Shown here one piece after another: positions 11,441 through 22,416 of a stretch of DNA of 64,000 bases; positions within the stretch are counted from its first letter, which is position 1, and every line of letters starts with the position of its first letter. The DNA is from Linnemannia schmuckeri (Eukaryota; Mortierellomycota; Mortierellomycetes; Mortierellales; Mortierellaceae). Location of the stretch: positions 388,001 through 452,000 of the forward strand of contig JANATG010000017.1 in the NCBI GenBank assembly GCA_029449235.1. The letters run 5' to 3'. The notes below the pieces were generated by a model that saw only the letters and a program-made list of their open reading frames with translations, did no database searches and was not told the origin of the DNA. The position numbers were made by a program, and so were the translations under genes.

Positions 11441-12304
11441 TCAAGACAATACCGCCTCGGTAAAGTTGCTTGCGAGTGATCGGAACAGGCGGTAGAACGA
11501 GTCCACGATCATAGGGGAGGACCAGTTCCCGTGAACTGTCACATCATCGACAGGTACCCCTTTCAGAAGGGCACGGGTAGCGCCCACCGCGCGGGCCTTG
11601 AAAGGGGGCTCGTCCTGGTTCCGTGGGACAAGCTGCATGATCGCCTTAATATGGTTGGAGATCCGGTCGGTGCCCGTGGCAGAAGTACTGTCGCGGACAT
11701 AGCGTACCAGAGGAGTGTAGCGCTTGGAAGGGTCCTTGGGATGTACAACTGTACAATCGCCTGCTTGTGTTCTACTGCGGTACTCGGTGAAGACCTTGAC
11801 CGGGTAGAGGGCTTCATCTGGATGGGGACGGATGATCACGGGCTTGATGATCTTCTGTCCTTGTCTTGTCTCCTTGGGAAAGAGAACCACCAACTCGAGA
11901 TTTCCGTTGACGATGCGAGAGGCTCTTGCGTCGGTGCATCTAAGGTCGTCCGGGCGAAGGAATCCACACGTGGCTAATAACCAACACAGCTTTTTGGTAA
12001 GATCGGTGGTGGACATCGACAGATTGTTCCCAAGTCTACGCAGGTATCGAATGACTGGAGTAAGGTCGATGTGATTACTTCGGAGTCGCTTGACGCCGCG
12101 TTGTGTTGCCAGTCTCATAAATTCCTGGAAACGACCGTCGTTTGTTATTCTTGCCACAATGTCTTGGTCGAACATCTTGAAAAGGGCGGACTTGTTGGTT
12201 TTAAGGGTTGCTGGTTTCCATTTCAACTCGATGACCCCGTAGGCCAAAAAATTTAAGACATCCATGTTCGCTGGATGAAAGGGATCCCGATCCAGATACT
12301 CCAT
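11441..12304 (-). CDS. DIRS tyrosine recombinase (copy 1)
   Basis: 287-aa frame from ATG 12304, identical in translation to the copy 2 protein at 28988-29851. It shows FLRPDDL (first Arg region), KARAVGATRA, HGNW and FYRLF with the presumed Tyr nucleophile. It would join the element's circular cDNA to the chromosome. As in copy 2, a TAA (at about 12350) lies upstream in the same frame, so either this ATG is the start or the N-terminus is lost. Confidence 0.88.
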   Translation of the reverse strand: MEYLDRDPFHPANMDVLNFLAYGVIELKWKPATLKTNKSALFKMFDQDIVARITNDGRFQEFMRLATQRGVKRLRSNHIDLTPVIRYLRRLGNNLSMSTTDLTKKLCWLLATCGFLRPDDLRCTDARASRIVNGNLELVVLFPKETRQGQKIIKPVIIRPHPDEALYPVKVFTEYRSRTQAGDCTVVHPKDPSKRYTPLVRYVRDSTSATGTDRISNHIKAIMQLVPRNQDEPPFKARAVGATRALLKGVPVDDVTVHGNWSSPMIVDSFYRLFRSLASNFTEAVLS

Positions 12305-12408
12305 CCAGTTGATAAATGCTGTTTGGGCGGAGCTGTAGCTTTTGTCCAGTTATCTGCTGCTGGGCGAGTCGAACAGAATTGAGAGAACGTTACTGTCTGC
12401 TCCTGCTG

Positions 12409-14244
12409 CTATTGTCTGCTGCCGTCTACGTTCCATGCCGCGAGAGACCACAAGGGGTTTCGCGCCAGAACGTGTGGACTGTTGCCGGGTGCGGGAAGGA
12501 CCATGTCCCTGAGTATCGGCATTGGTTTCGAGATCGCCATCCCTGATATTGTTGGGAACCACAACCTGCTGGGCCAAAAGGGGGTTATCACCATTGCTTG
12601 AACCTTGCCTTGTCGAATCTTTTGTAGGTCTAGAGGAATCAAATTCCATGGAGGACAGGCGTAGACGCGGCCCATTCCCGTCCAACTCAGACGAAGGGAG
12701 TCGTATGCCACCGCCGCGCGGCTTGGCTTCCAAGAGACGAACCGTGAAACCTTGGCGTTTTCTGGTGAGGCGAAGAGATCGATGTCGTGTGCGCCCCAAC
12801 TTTCTTCCAGATGGTCGAAAAATGTAGGGCTGATTGACCACTCGAGTTGAGTGATCATTTTCCTGGACGGCGCGTCCGCGGGATTGAAGGCTGATGGAAC
12901 GTAGGTCGTCTTCAATCGAGTGTTCGTCCGCAGACAGTGTGTCCAGATGTCGGAGGTGAGGTTCATCAGTGTCGGTGATCGTGTTCCGCCGAACCTGTTG
13001 ATGTGTGCGATCGTTGTTGTGTTGTCGCACACGATGTTGGTGGAGCGTCCTTGCGCCTCCGGGAGGTGAACCAGGTGCCATATGACCCTCAACTCCTTCC
13101 AATTGATATGGTGGTCCTGTTCCTCCTCCGTCCATGGTCGAGAAATTGTTGTCTCGTCCATTACTAGTCCCCAATGGTTGTCGGATGCGTCGGTGTACAT
13201 GTCCATGTCGGTCTTGTGTGGTAGAAAACTCTGTCCATTCCACTCTGCCAACTGTGTCTTCCACCATTCCAGTTCCTCCAGTGCTGGATCGGTAAGGTGG
13301 ACTTGTGCTGTCCACTTCCATTGGTTCGCCAGTGCCTGATTCTGGACTTGAATCAACCGCCGAGTCATAAGCCGGGCTGGAAACACTGCCGCTGTCATCG
13401 CCATCGCTTTCCCGATAAAAGATGCCAGATTGCGCAATGCTGTCGCCTTGCTCCTCAGTAGTTTTTCTGCCTCTCTTCTGAGGTCCCGAACCTTGCTCCT
13501 TGGAACTGAAAGGGTCATGGTTCTTGTATCGATCCTGAACCCGAGGTGATCGATGCACTGGGTCGGCACCATGGTCGATTTGCTTTCCTTTATCAGAAAG
13601 CCCAATTTCTCGAGTTGTTGTCGTACGGCTCTCGTATGCTCCTTCGCCTCCTGCTGGCTCGATGCTGCAATCAACAAGTCGTCCAGGTAAGCCGAGATGC
13701 GGATTCCTCTGGTCCTTGCCCACTTGAGAACTGGTCGAAGAACCTTGGTAAATACGAGAGGGGATGAAAAAAGGCCGAAAGGTAATGTCCTGAATTGGTA
13801 CACTTTGTTGTTCCAGCGGAATCGAAGGTACTTCCTGTGTGCTGGAGTGACCGGTACGTGTAGGAATGCATCGGCCAAGTCGATGCTGGTCAGCCAGTCG
13901 TGAGGCTTCAGCATGCGACAGATTGTTGAGAGCGTTTCCATCTTGAATTTGGGTGCGGTGATGTACTGATTCAAGGGGCGAAGGTTCAAGACTGGTCTTA
14001 AGTCGCCTGTCTTCTTTGGGATAGTGAAGATCCTGGAGTAGAATCCTTTGTCTCTCCTGCATTCTTCGATCACCTTTTTTTCCAGTAAAGATCGGACCTC
14101 TGAATCGATGGCTGATTGCTCCTCTGTCGAATTGAAGGGGGCGTGAAGTGGAGGCAGTCGTAAAGGGGGTGGCTTGTCGAAGGTTATACTGAAACCCTCC
14201 TGGATCACTCTGTTGACCCATGATGAGCTTTGACCTCCCTCCAT
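12409..14244 (-). CDS. DIRS reverse transcriptase-RNase H-methyltransferase-like protein (copy 1)
   Basis: Open from ATG 14244 (the frame is open further upstream) to 12409, 611 aa, apparently identical to the copy 2 product. RT has TSIDLADAF and SAYLDDLL; RNase H has MYTDASDNHWG and VCDNTTTIAHINR; the C-terminal part has DLFAS and CPPWNLIP, matching the DAM-like methyltransferase region known in DIRS elements. The frame is intact, but the element lacks its left end. Confidence 0.9.
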   Translation of the reverse strand: MEGGQSSSWVNRVIQEGFSITFDKPPPLRLPPLHAPFNSTEEQSAIDSEVRSLLEKKVIEECRRDKGFYSRIFTIPKKTGDLRPVLNLRPLNQYITAPKFKMETLSTICRMLKPHDWLTSIDLADAFLHVPVTPAHRKYLRFRWNNKVYQFRTLPFGLFSSPLVFTKVLRPVLKWARTRGIRISAYLDDLLIAASSQQEAKEHTRAVRQQLEKLGFLIKESKSTMVPTQCIDHLGFRIDTRTMTLSVPRSKVRDLRREAEKLLRSKATALRNLASFIGKAMAMTAAVFPARLMTRRLIQVQNQALANQWKWTAQVHLTDPALEELEWWKTQLAEWNGQSFLPHKTDMDMYTDASDNHWGLVMDETTISRPWTEEEQDHHINWKELRVIWHLVHLPEAQGRSTNIVCDNTTTIAHINRFGGTRSPTLMNLTSDIWTHCLRTNTRLKTTYVPSAFNPADAPSRKMITQLEWSISPTFFDHLEESWGAHDIDLFASPENAKVSRFVSWKPSRAAVAYDSLRLSWTGMGRVYACPPWNLIPLDLQKIRQGKVQAMVITPFWPSRLWFPTISGMAISKPMPILRDMVLPAPGNSPHVLARNPLWSLAAWNVDGSRQ

Positions 14245-14272
14245 GCCCCCTGAAAATGGAGAAGACGACCTC

Positions 14273-14512
14273 CTACTGGTCTGTCTTCTCCCCTCCTCCG
14301 TTTCCCTGTCCGTCTCCTTTCTCAACAACACTGGAATTACCGCCGTCAGACTTGCGGCCAGAGTTGCCAGAGCCACCCTTCTTGTTGCTTTTGTTGCTGG
14401 TGTTGCTGTTGTTGTTGTTACCGGAGCCCTTGTCCTTATGGTGCTTGGGCTTGTCCTTGGATGTGTTGGTAGACTTGGTCTTGTCCTGCTTGTCTTGGTC
14501 CTTGTTGGGAGG
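14273..14512 (-). pseudogene. C-terminal fragment of DIRS ORF1 (gag-like), copy 1
   Basis: Encodes only the Lys/Asn/Ser/Thr-rich low-complexity tail (PNKDQDKQDKTKSTN onward) of the 302-aa ORF1 of copy 2. The first residues of the open frame (to 14536) come from flanking DNA. Confidence 0.8.
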
Positions 14513-14632
14513 CTCGTGAGCTATAATCACGTGCATTAAGGGGAAGACGAGTACATAAGGACTCTTCGTCCCTGAATTAAACAGACCCCTCTCTTTGTTT
14601 CGTTATCCTATTTTCCCCAATACTTGACCCCT
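14513..14632. other. Unassigned 120-bp spacer
   Basis: Sequence between the truncated DIRS and the PIF/Harbinger left end. No ORF, repeat or motif recognised. Its last three bases (CTG, 14630-14632) are the left target duplication of the PIF element. Confidence 0.6.
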
Positions 14633-14829
14633 GGAGGGTAGTCAAAATGGCAAGCGTAGTATTTGCGAAAATTGAGACTTCCCCAAAATGGACGAAGGGG
14701 TGAGGGTCCGTGCTAGAATACTATGTTTCGTACGTTTGATTCTTTTTTTGCTACTCCCACACTCCCATTCCCATTCCATTCCTCTTCCATTCCTCTTCCA
14801 TTGACATTGTCCATCAGCATTCCCTCAGT

Positions 14830-16077
14830 ATGCCTCCACCAACCTTTCGTGCTGTGTATATACGTCAGTTGGAGCTCTTGCTCATGGCCACCATCCTCGT
14901 TGCAGCTGCTGCCACTTGCGCTGGCATCGATTCTTCCCCCCTTGTTCCCATCGCCAATGGAGTATCTCGGCTGTTGGAGGAAGCGCTCATAACCAGATAC
15001 CTCGAACCCCGTGTTGCCATTCCATCTTCTGTGGAGTGGAGGACAAAGGTTCTTGAGAACTACCCCGACGAGATGTTTAAAAAGTTCATGCGCATGTACA
15101 AAGTGCAGTTCAACACGCTGACCGACTTGATCTCAGTCAACAATCGTTTCACAATCTCCGCTATTGGCAGACAGCCGGAGCATCCAAGAGAACAGCTCAA
15201 GGTCTGCTTGTATCGGCTCGGTGGCAAGTCAATAACACTGGATCAGACGGCGGCGCTTATGGGTGTTTCCAAAGGAGCGGCGGACAGGTATTTCTGGACG
15301 TGTGTTTGGGCCATCTGCGACCTTGCCGAGCGGTTCATCAAGTGGCCTGACCCCGCTCGAAGGTCGACAGTCAAGGAATGGTTCCTCGCCAACTATGGCC
15401 TTCCTCATGTCATTGGTGCAGTCGATGGCGTCCACATACCGCTCGACCATGCTCCGTCGCTCTGCACCAGCGATTGGAACACGTACAAGTGCCGCTATGC
15501 TCTCGGTGTCACCGCTGTTTGCGATCATGAATGTCGCTTCACCTACCTCAGTATCGGCCACATAGGATCAAGTCAGGACTCTACTTCCTTCAAGGACACC
15601 GAGCTGTTCGAGCGCAGCAACATCTTCTTCAACGGCGACGAGTACATTGTTGGTGACAAAGGATATGCTCTCTTGCCTTGTTTGATGACTCCCTTTAAGA
15701 GGAACGAGGGTGTCACGCCCGCACGCGAGCTGTACAATAGCCTGCACAAGGGAGCTCGTGGCTGGATCGAAAATGCCTTTGGCCGCCTCAAGAGCAAGTT
15801 TCAAACGCTGAAGAGTTTGCCTGTCGATATCGCCTCGGACGATGGTGTTGACAACGCCACCAGCATGGTGTTGGCTTGTGCAACGCTGCACAACTTTCTC
15901 TTGTGTCATAGCATGGACAGGCTCGTCGAGTTGCCACCGAACAACTTCATGCAGCGGGCATCACAACGAGCTCATGTCCTTCCTGTTGAGGTGCACAATC
16001 CAAAGCGCGATAGGCGGGACGGAGTAGTGAAACGGGACGCTATAGTGAGCATGGTTGAGAATCGATGGCTACATTGA
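14830..16077 (+). CDS. PIF/Harbinger DDE transposase (copy 1)
   Basis: Intact 415-aa protein from ATG 14830. The helix-turn-helix region (about 95-160, QTAALMGVSKGAADRYF) precedes a DDE_4 nuclease domain: GAVDGVHI (first Asp, about 199), VGDKGYALLPCL (second Asp, about 276) and ENAFGRLKSKF (Glu, about 315). The length is usual for the family. It cuts at the terminal inverted repeats and is expected to act with the accessory protein encoded convergently 53 bp downstream. The element looks structurally intact and may be active. Confidence 0.93.
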   Translation: MPPPTFRAVYIRQLELLLMATILVAAAATCAGIDSSPLVPIANGVSRLLEEALITRYLEPRVAIPSSVEWRTKVLENYPDEMFKKFMRMYKVQFNTLTDLISVNNRFTISAIGRQPEHPREQLKVCLYRLGGKSITLDQTAALMGVSKGAADRYFWTCVWAICDLAERFIKWPDPARRSTVKEWFLANYGLPHVIGAVDGVHIPLDHAPSLCTSDWNTYKCRYALGVTAVCDHECRFTYLSIGHIGSSQDSTSFKDTELFERSNIFFNGDEYIVGDKGYALLPCLMTPFKRNEGVTPARELYNSLHKGARGWIENAFGRLKSKFQTLKSLPVDIASDDGVDNATSMVLACATLHNFLLCHSMDRLVELPPNNFMQRASQRAHVLPVEVHNPKRDRRDGVVKRDAIVSMVENRWLH

Positions 16078-16130
16078 ATGGAGAAGACATCGGTATGTTC
16101 AAGTTTCGATGGCTACACTAAAATATCAAG

Positions 16131-17635
16131 CTACACAGTGGGATCCAATATATGTTGCAGACGCAGGACCTCCATCTTGAGCTCTGTGTTGGCGTCTTTC
16201 AGCTCATCAATCTTTTTTTGTTTCTCCTCGAGCTTAGTCTGCAGGTCTTTGACCATGCTGAGTAAATCCGCGTCAGACTGTCTTGCACCCGACTGTCGAT
16301 CGACTATTGTGCGGAAATCGGTCATCAAGCCGCCCAGACTGCTGGCCAACCCAGTAACGTCTTTCCTTGGTGGTCCCCAACGGGGTCGGCCCATACTTTC
16401 CGAGCTCTCAGAAGCATGATCAGATACGAACGCAATATCGCGATCTAGACTATATGGGGTGTTGTCGTCTCCACCAACAACTGAATCTGGTGCATGGGAT
16501 GAGAGGTATCATGCAGTTTGAGATGTATGATAGGAAAGGTGGTAATAATAGTCCATATCAGATGTAAGAATTGCATACCTTGATCGTCGGCAACGTCTGA
16601 AAGCGGCGTCGTACGAGGAGGGTGGAGAGGCAAAGGGGGAACATTGTTGACAGATAAGGTGACTAAGGGCTGGCGGGGGAGGGGCAGTGGAGCAATGGGT
16701 GAAGGTGAAAGGCGAGCGATTGATTTCAGCTTGGGGACATACTTTGGTTCTTTGTCTTGCAAACTGTTCACCAAAGGCCACAGCATACTGAAGCCGGGGC
16801 ATAACTTTTCCCGCTGCTCCTCAATAGTCAAGCCGTCAATGGTGCCAGTGCCAGTACGGTTAGTCGCCTTGTACGCGATGCGCACACGATTCTTGATGCT
16901 GTCAATAGCCTGCCTGGCTGATTTTCCAGTAAAGTCTGTTCTCTTAGGGCACTTTTGTCTTACGGCCGCAGCTGCCTCTTCGTATACATCGGCAATTTTG
17001 CCTCCAGCAGCCCTTAACGTCGTCCGCTGCAAGTTGTCACCAGTGGTCATCCATACCACCAGCTCCTCGTAGGCATCGTTGAATCCTTTGAATCTACTGC
17101 GCCTGCATTGGCCGGAAAGACGATCGGGTGTCTGAGTGCGTAGGGCGGGGGGTGGCATGTTCTCGTCATTATTGTCGACAGAGGCCAATGGCACGTTGGG
17201 CGAGGGGAATGTCAACACGGACGTCATAGCAGCTAGTGAGGTTGGAGGAGCAGGTGAAGATGTGGAAGGCACAGGAGCTGGTAAATGGGTGGCGGGTGGA
17301 GGAGTAGCTGAAGACGTGACGGGCGAAGGAGCATGTTGCTTGCCGCGAGAACGATGGAGAACAAGAGGCTCGTCTTCTTGGTCGCCTGGGGCGATGGTAT
17401 GGGGAGGAGCGGAAGTGACTGCCCGCAGTTGACCCTTCTGGCGTTTGGAAGGGTGAGCTGTGGCGCCCTCCTTGGAATGGCCTGCAGCATCCTTGGACCG
17501 TTTGGACAAGGTGACGGATTGCAAAGCCGAGGCAGCTGGAAGTGGGTCGAAAGAACATAGTTCAGGAAGAGATGGAGAATAGCGAGCAGGGACATTGCGA
17601 GAGCGTAAGGACATGGTTCTCTGACGGGACGACAT
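16131..17635 (-). CDS. PIF/Harbinger Myb/SANT-like accessory protein, two exons (copy 1)
   Basis: First exon 16579-17635 (ATG 17635, MSSRQR), intron 16487-16578 (92 nt, GTATGC...CACCAG, splitting a GAT codon), second exon 16131-16486. Splicing keeps the frame from VADDQ into DSVVGGDDN. The protein has a Pro/Ser-rich basic N-terminus with nuclear-signal-like PSKRQKG, a helical Myb/SANT-like segment (FKGFNDAYEELVVWMTTG onward) and a C-terminal coiled coil (LQTKLEEKQKKIDELKDA). In this superfamily the second protein binds element DNA and brings the transposase to the nucleus. Confidence 0.85.
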
Positions 17636-17964
17636 GGCGAGAAGGGATTTGGCAGGGGACCGATGAGGTGGAGTGGACAAAAAAAAGAAGGAAGGGGGTG
17701 GAGATGGGAAGAAAATATATGAAGATTACTCCACGAAAGTCTTGTGCAAGTCGTGAGGGTCCGAGTGTACTATGCTTGGTATCAGAGGATACTAAAGATA
17801 AAGTGAAAAAAAACGTCATCTTTGGGACAAAATGATTGGTGATTTGAGTGTAGGATTTGTGCAATGTTTAGTATTTGCGATCTTTGACCTGAAACAAAAC
17901 GATTGGCTGAGAATGCTCCGTTAGCCTAGTATTTCCCATCTTTGCCATTTTGACCACCCCCCTG

Positions 17965-19073
17965 GGAGCTTTCCACACGCTCTTACACCACGGAGGAGCT
18001 CGCGAGCGGTGCCAAACCAGAGCGGGGAACCGCGAATCGAGTGTCTGTTCTCCTCTGTGTCAACGCCACTGGATCTTCGCTTGTCCAAGCGGCAACGATA
18101 GAGGCTTTGAGACTCCTTGTCATGGGTAAGGCTTCAAACATGTTGTATCTTTGTTCTAAAAAAATGGAAATTTATTGTCAACTAATTACGTTGTCTTGTT
18201 TCTTGTTATTCTAGGTGCGCATCTTGCTTGAGGTATCCAACAATATGCTGAAGTCCCTATCACCTCGCTAAAGCATGCAGATGGATACATGACCAGGGAT
18301 CTATTCAAGGACTGGCTTCATTCTCTCGATGACACTCTCACCAACAGGAGTCTTCTGCTTATCGACTCATGTAGAGCGCACGGCAAACCTAGCGACAAGA
18401 ACTCACTTACAGGAGAGATGTGGAAACATCTTCAGATCGAACGCCTGCCACCTCATCCGACATCCGTCACCCAACCTTTGGACCAAGGAATAATCTGCGT
18501 ATTCAAACGACAATACCTCGAGATGCTCAGCAACAAAGCAGTTGCGCAAAAGTTCGCCACTGGAAAGAAGATTACCAACGGCGAGGCATGGTCGCTTATT
18601 CCATACGCGTGGTCTCACGTCAAGGCTGCGACAGAGAGATATTGTTTTTGTAAAGCAGGAGTCCTCTCAAAGGCACAAGTTGACTGGCTGGAGCAAAACT
18701 CGTTAAACGTGGAAGAGCAAACACCACTGTATCCACCTATAGTAGATGCAAACACAAGTCAAGTCAAGAAGCGCTATGTGCGCTTAGTAGCTTCGGTCAT
18801 GGACGGAGACAAGATTCGGTTTTCGCTCGCCAAGAATCAAAGGATGCCCAGGGTATGGTAGAGGAGATCAAGCAGAAGGTGCTCGGTAAGATCGCCAAGA
18901 GATACGGATCGCGAGACAGAAGTTCGTCCATCGAGAACAATGCTGTCGAGTCGTTCAAGTCCAAGCATAGGGAGGAGCCTGTGGCGGCTATGTTGGTCGA
19001 GATACTTGAGGATGAAGCTTTATTTGATCGAAAGGTAGCACGACATGTGTTCCGTAAATCCAAGCAAAGATAA
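17965..19073 (+). pseudogene. pogo/Tigger-like DDE_1 transposase remnant
   Basis: The coding remnant begins at the PIF insertion and lacks its DNA-binding N-terminus and first catalytic Asp. VSVLLCVNATGS (18040-18075) is followed by an apparent intron (about 18125-18214), then GIQQYAEVPITSLKHADGY, LLLIDSCRAHG (second Asp) and PLDQGIICVFKRQY (third Asp), as in DDE_1. A frame change near 18850 leads into a C-terminal helical part ending at 19073. No intact copy exists in the window. Confidence 0.82.
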
Positions 19074-19118
19074 TCTGGACTGAATAACACCCCCTTATAT
19101 TTTCAATTCAGTTAAAAG

Positions 19119-19145
19119 ATCCACTTTTTCCTATGAAAAGTGGAT
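19119..19145. terminator. 10-bp perfect hairpin in the 3' intergenic region
   Basis: ATCCACTTTT (19119-19128) and AAAAGTGGAT (19136-19145) form a 10-bp stem with a 7-nt loop, between the pogo remnant and the convergent CotH gene. It could be a transposon end or a 3' processing signal; neither is proven. Confidence 0.3.
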
Positions 19146-19224
19146 TTTTCTGCAAAATGGAGTGTAGGGTATTTACTGAAGGCACGATGGGGGGAGGGAG
19201 GGTTTTTAAAATACCAGCTTCATT

Positions 19225-21311
19225 TCACTTGCCAATCTGGGCAGGCACGCTTTTGGCGCGAATGGAGATCCAAGGCTTAAGACCGCGTATGATTTTGCCA
19301 GTGCGGCCTTTGACTGACTTGTGAAAAAAGGCAATGGTCCAGTGGATTTTTCTTCCGGGCATCTTGGAGCGGTCAATGGAGTAATCCCAAGCAACGTCCT
19401 GTTCAATCTGCCTCTCGTAAGCATCAATGCGCGCATCCAGGACTCTGCTGTTGAAGACGTCTTGAGTAATGGTGAAGAGGATGGTCTCAAACAACTTGTT
19501 GATGTCCTTATTCTCGTAGATGAGTTTGGTAACCAAGGGATGGGCTGTGAGCTTGTGACTTAGGTGACTCTCACCAAATTTCTTGTATGTTGCGTGGACG
19601 TCTGGGCGGTTGCCATTGTTGAATGTATGGTCAAAGTCGGTGGGGATAAACTGCCAAACCTTGCGCTGCGGGTTATAGTACATAAAGAAGTTGTGACCCC
19701 TCCACCAAGAGGCGTCCCAGGCACCAGCAAGGTACTCAAGTGCCATGGAGCGTAGGTAGCCATCAAGATCCAGGCGCTGGTTCCAGTAGGCCACGCCCCC
19801 AGGTGCAGCAGGGTTCCAGTCTTGTAGGTCCTTCATGAAGGAGATCCACTGTTGCATGTGCTTGTCCTTGGGGCCACGTATCTTGTTCGCATAGACCCTA
19901 GGGCTGTAGTGGACAGCGCTTGAGCCCTTGTAGACCATTGCAGCTTCACCCAAGCCCATCTGATACAGTGAACCCAGGGCCTTCTTGTCCTTGATGACAC
20001 CATGGTGAATGGTGTTCAAAAGGAAAGGCTCTTCAATGTCCTCGACCATCAGGTAAAAGCCATGGGGCTTGCCGTTGACATACACACGTACATAACTACC
20101 CTGATATGCGGCGACGCCAACCGAGTCGAGGATGTCAAGGTACAGCTTTTCGCGCATCATCGTCGGGTCAGTGGCCTCTGCACGTAGCTTGATGATGGGC
20201 CGGTCAAAGAACGTTTCACCCTTGTCATCGTTAAACTTGATGCGCAGCGACACTTTCTTAAATTTGCGCGAGGAGTTTCCAGAGACCGAGAGTTTGGCTT
20301 CGCTGACTGAGTAGACAGTGTCGGCATTTATGAACTTGAAGCCAACCTTGATGGCCTTACGCTTTTTGTCCAGCGGGTTGTTGATCATGTCGTCAAACAT
20401 TGTTGGCTCAGCCGTGAGGTGGATCGTGGCGATCTGGGAGCTGTCAAAGGCCTTAGAGGGCTTGGGGCGAATGTCCTTGTAGACCTGCTTGATTGCGGGT
20501 ACAGGGGTGAAGGTGGTCTGACGATCGAAAAACTCATTCGGTGTGGCAGTGGCATCCTTGTTGGTGAAGTGGCGCAGGAATTTTTCGCGAGCGATAACGT
20601 CGTTGTTACTGTTGAGATGTACATAGTGGTAGCTCGACGAGGCGGAGACGCCAGCGACCTTGGCAGACCACAGAGGGAAAGTGGCCTCGGTTGTCAGCAA
20701 AGGATAGAGCTTCTTGTTGATCTCAACGGCATACCAGGTATTCGAGGCATCCGGGAAGGCAATAACATTGTAGATCACTGTAAAGATCGACGTAGAATGA
20801 TTGTTGGAGTTGTGTTGGTGATAATGGTGGCCGAAATGAAAGCATATGACAAAGAACAAAGGTTGTACAAAGAGACGAGTAGGGTGTGAATACGATGTAT
20901 GACTATAGGCAACAGCTGTTTTTGAATGTTCAATGATAAGCAGGAGCGACGTCTGTTATGAGATTGATGTTGTGGTGGGTCGAGAGGATGGGGTGGAGGG
21001 ACATTTGGTATGTAAAGTATGTCGCAGTGATTGTTATTCTGTTGTTGCAGCAGGTGGTACGTGAAAGATATGCGTCCGTGTTCCATGTGCTGTTACATGT
21101 GGGAGAGAGGAGGGGAGGGGGGAGAAATGCGTGGTGTCCAGCCTGTGTGAGCAGCATTACTTCTTTTCACGTCACTACCATGCCACTACGCTAAAGCACT
21201 GCGAAGTGGCTACAAAGTGCCAAGAGCGTTGAGAGGCGCTAGAAGAGTCTTACCATCAGCGAAAACGCTAGATGACAAGGCCAAAAGACCCATGATGAGG
21301 ATGATGCACAT
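19225..21311 (-). CDS. CotH kinase domain protein, secreted, two exons
   Basis: Exon 1 is 21254-21311 and encodes a signal peptide (MCIILIMGLLALSSSVFA). A 476-nt intron (20778-21253, GTAAGA...TTACAG) follows; exon 2 is 19225-20777. The joined length is 1611 nt, giving 536 aa, and the splice restores the typical mature start DVIYNVIAFPDAS. CotH kinase marks: FFDRPIIKLRAEATD, HGFYLMVEDIEE and FIPTDFDHTFNNG (metal-binding Asp pair). CotH proteins are surface or spore-coat proteins common in Mucoromycota; related bacterial proteins are atypical secretory-pathway kinases. Some fungal CotH proteins act as surface ligands, but nothing here shows that. A TATAAAAG box lies 63 bp upstream of the ATG. 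Confidence 0.92.
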
Positions 21312-21373
21312 TGGATATAAGTGTTGCGTGAACGATCGGTGAGAAAAAGATGAGGTTCCTCACAGCCATAGCG

Positions 21374-21381
21374 CTTTTATA
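21374..21381 (-). promoter_or_regulatory. TATA box of the CotH gene
   Basis: TATAAAAG on the minus strand, 63 bp upstream of the ATG at 21311; transcription would begin near 21345. Confidence 0.6.
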
Positions 21382-21711
21382 GTAGAGAGCCTAATCTAAC
21401 ATCTGCGATGACGGGTCGAAATGCAACAGAAGGAAAAGGAATAAAGGCAAAAAGACCACAACGAAGCTACTCGAAAGATAGGAGGATATAGCTAGTTCAA
21501 GAGAAGACGTTCAGGGAGGATAATAAAAGAAGCGCTTGAGGAAGCTGAATGGAGGAAGGGACGGATGATGGAAGAGGGAAGAGGGAACGAAGGAAGAAGT
21601 AGGAAAAATGAAGGAAGAAGCTGAGGATGAGAGGTGGGGAGGGAGGACAATGGGTCCAGTGGGAGGCAGGTAGGAGAGGTGTATGTGATAGTGGATCAAG
21701 GTCAGTGTCCC

Positions 21712-22011
21712 CTAACTTTGCTTTTCTTCCAAGCGACTCGTGTCCAATGTCATCCATCCTGAAGGTGCTTGCATATTCCAAAAAAAACCAAGTGGATTAG
21801 AATCAAATTGCAAGATCGAAGAGTCTAGATCCTCAATCGCACCCACATTCGGATCTTGCCTAACTTCATCCAGGTCTATGCTATCCGCCCCTTCCGGTTC
21901 TACTCCGACCACTCCTTTGGCGGCATTGGTGGGGATAAGTAGGGCGAATGTGAAGATGATGCGAATGAGTATGCTCCATAATAAGCCCTGATGCACAGAA
22001 GGAATATACAA
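21712..22011 (-). CDS. Small secreted hypothetical protein
   Basis: 99-aa frame from ATG 22011 with a hydrophobic N-terminal segment (LLWSILIRIIFTFALLIP) followed by NAA, a plausible signal-peptide cleavage region, and an acidic mature part (DSIDLDEVRQDPN). No family recognised. Unrelated polypyrimidine follows its stop. It may be a true small secreted protein or an exon of a larger gene. Confidence 0.4.
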   Translation of the reverse strand: MYIPSVHQGLLWSILIRIIFTFALLIPTNAAKGVVGVEPEGADSIDLDEVRQDPNVGAIEDLDSSILQFDSNPLGFFWNMQAPSGWMTLDTSRLEEKQS

Positions 22012-22416
22012 GTCACCAATAAGAGCCTAAAACCATCTCAGGCATAATAAACAACCCCACGCTTCCCTCCCAAGATTCAATCAAGGATCCGTGTTGATAG
22101 CGCAGGGCTAATTCCTTTTCCTTTATTTTTTTTCTTTATATGTCTACTCAACATATCTATTTTTTTGGGGCCTTGACTCTCTAGTCAGCGTGTGAAAGAA
22201 ACTCGTCTGAATCAGGAGAAAGAAGAAAAGCGTGTTTAGTGTTTAATCTGCTACATCGCTGAAATAAGTAGTGCCTCCATTAGAGATGCACCTACGCGTC
22301 GAAGGCCCTTCTCCGGTGCAGGCGTCGTTAGTCTTCTAGCCGACTTTGAAGAAGATAGCAATGCTTGAATGATATAATAGAGCGAATGTTAGCTCAGTGA
22401 TATATGAAGTGAGCAT
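22012..22416. other. Intergenic, nothing recognised
   Basis: AT-rich sequence with T-runs (22120-22170). No ORF of note, tRNA or repeat seen. Confidence 0.5.

Larger units (their letters stand above)
11056..14512 (-). mobile_element. DIRS-type retrotransposon copy 1, 5'-truncated
   Basis: Read on the minus strand, this is an almost perfect copy of 26789-30240, in inverted orientation to it. The right terminal repeat ends at 11056 and the internal complementary region junction is at 11352/11353. Homology to copy 2 stops at about 14512, inside the gag-like gene, so the left terminal repeat and most of ORF1 are missing. It lies directly between a dead Tc1-like element and a PIF/Harbinger element. 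Confidence 0.92.
14633..17961 (+). mobile_element. PIF/Harbinger DNA transposon, copy 1 (complete)
   Basis: 3329 bp, starting GAGGGTAGTCAAAATGGC and ending with its near inverse GCCATTTTGACCACCCCC, flanked by CTG on both sides (14630-14632, 17962-17964), the CWG-type 3-bp duplication of this superfamily. It carries the two expected convergent genes: a DDE transposase and a Myb/SANT-like accessory protein. Copy 2 at 52791-56119 has exactly the same length and only a few amino-acid differences. Its right flank sits inside a pogo-like remnant. Confidence 0.93.
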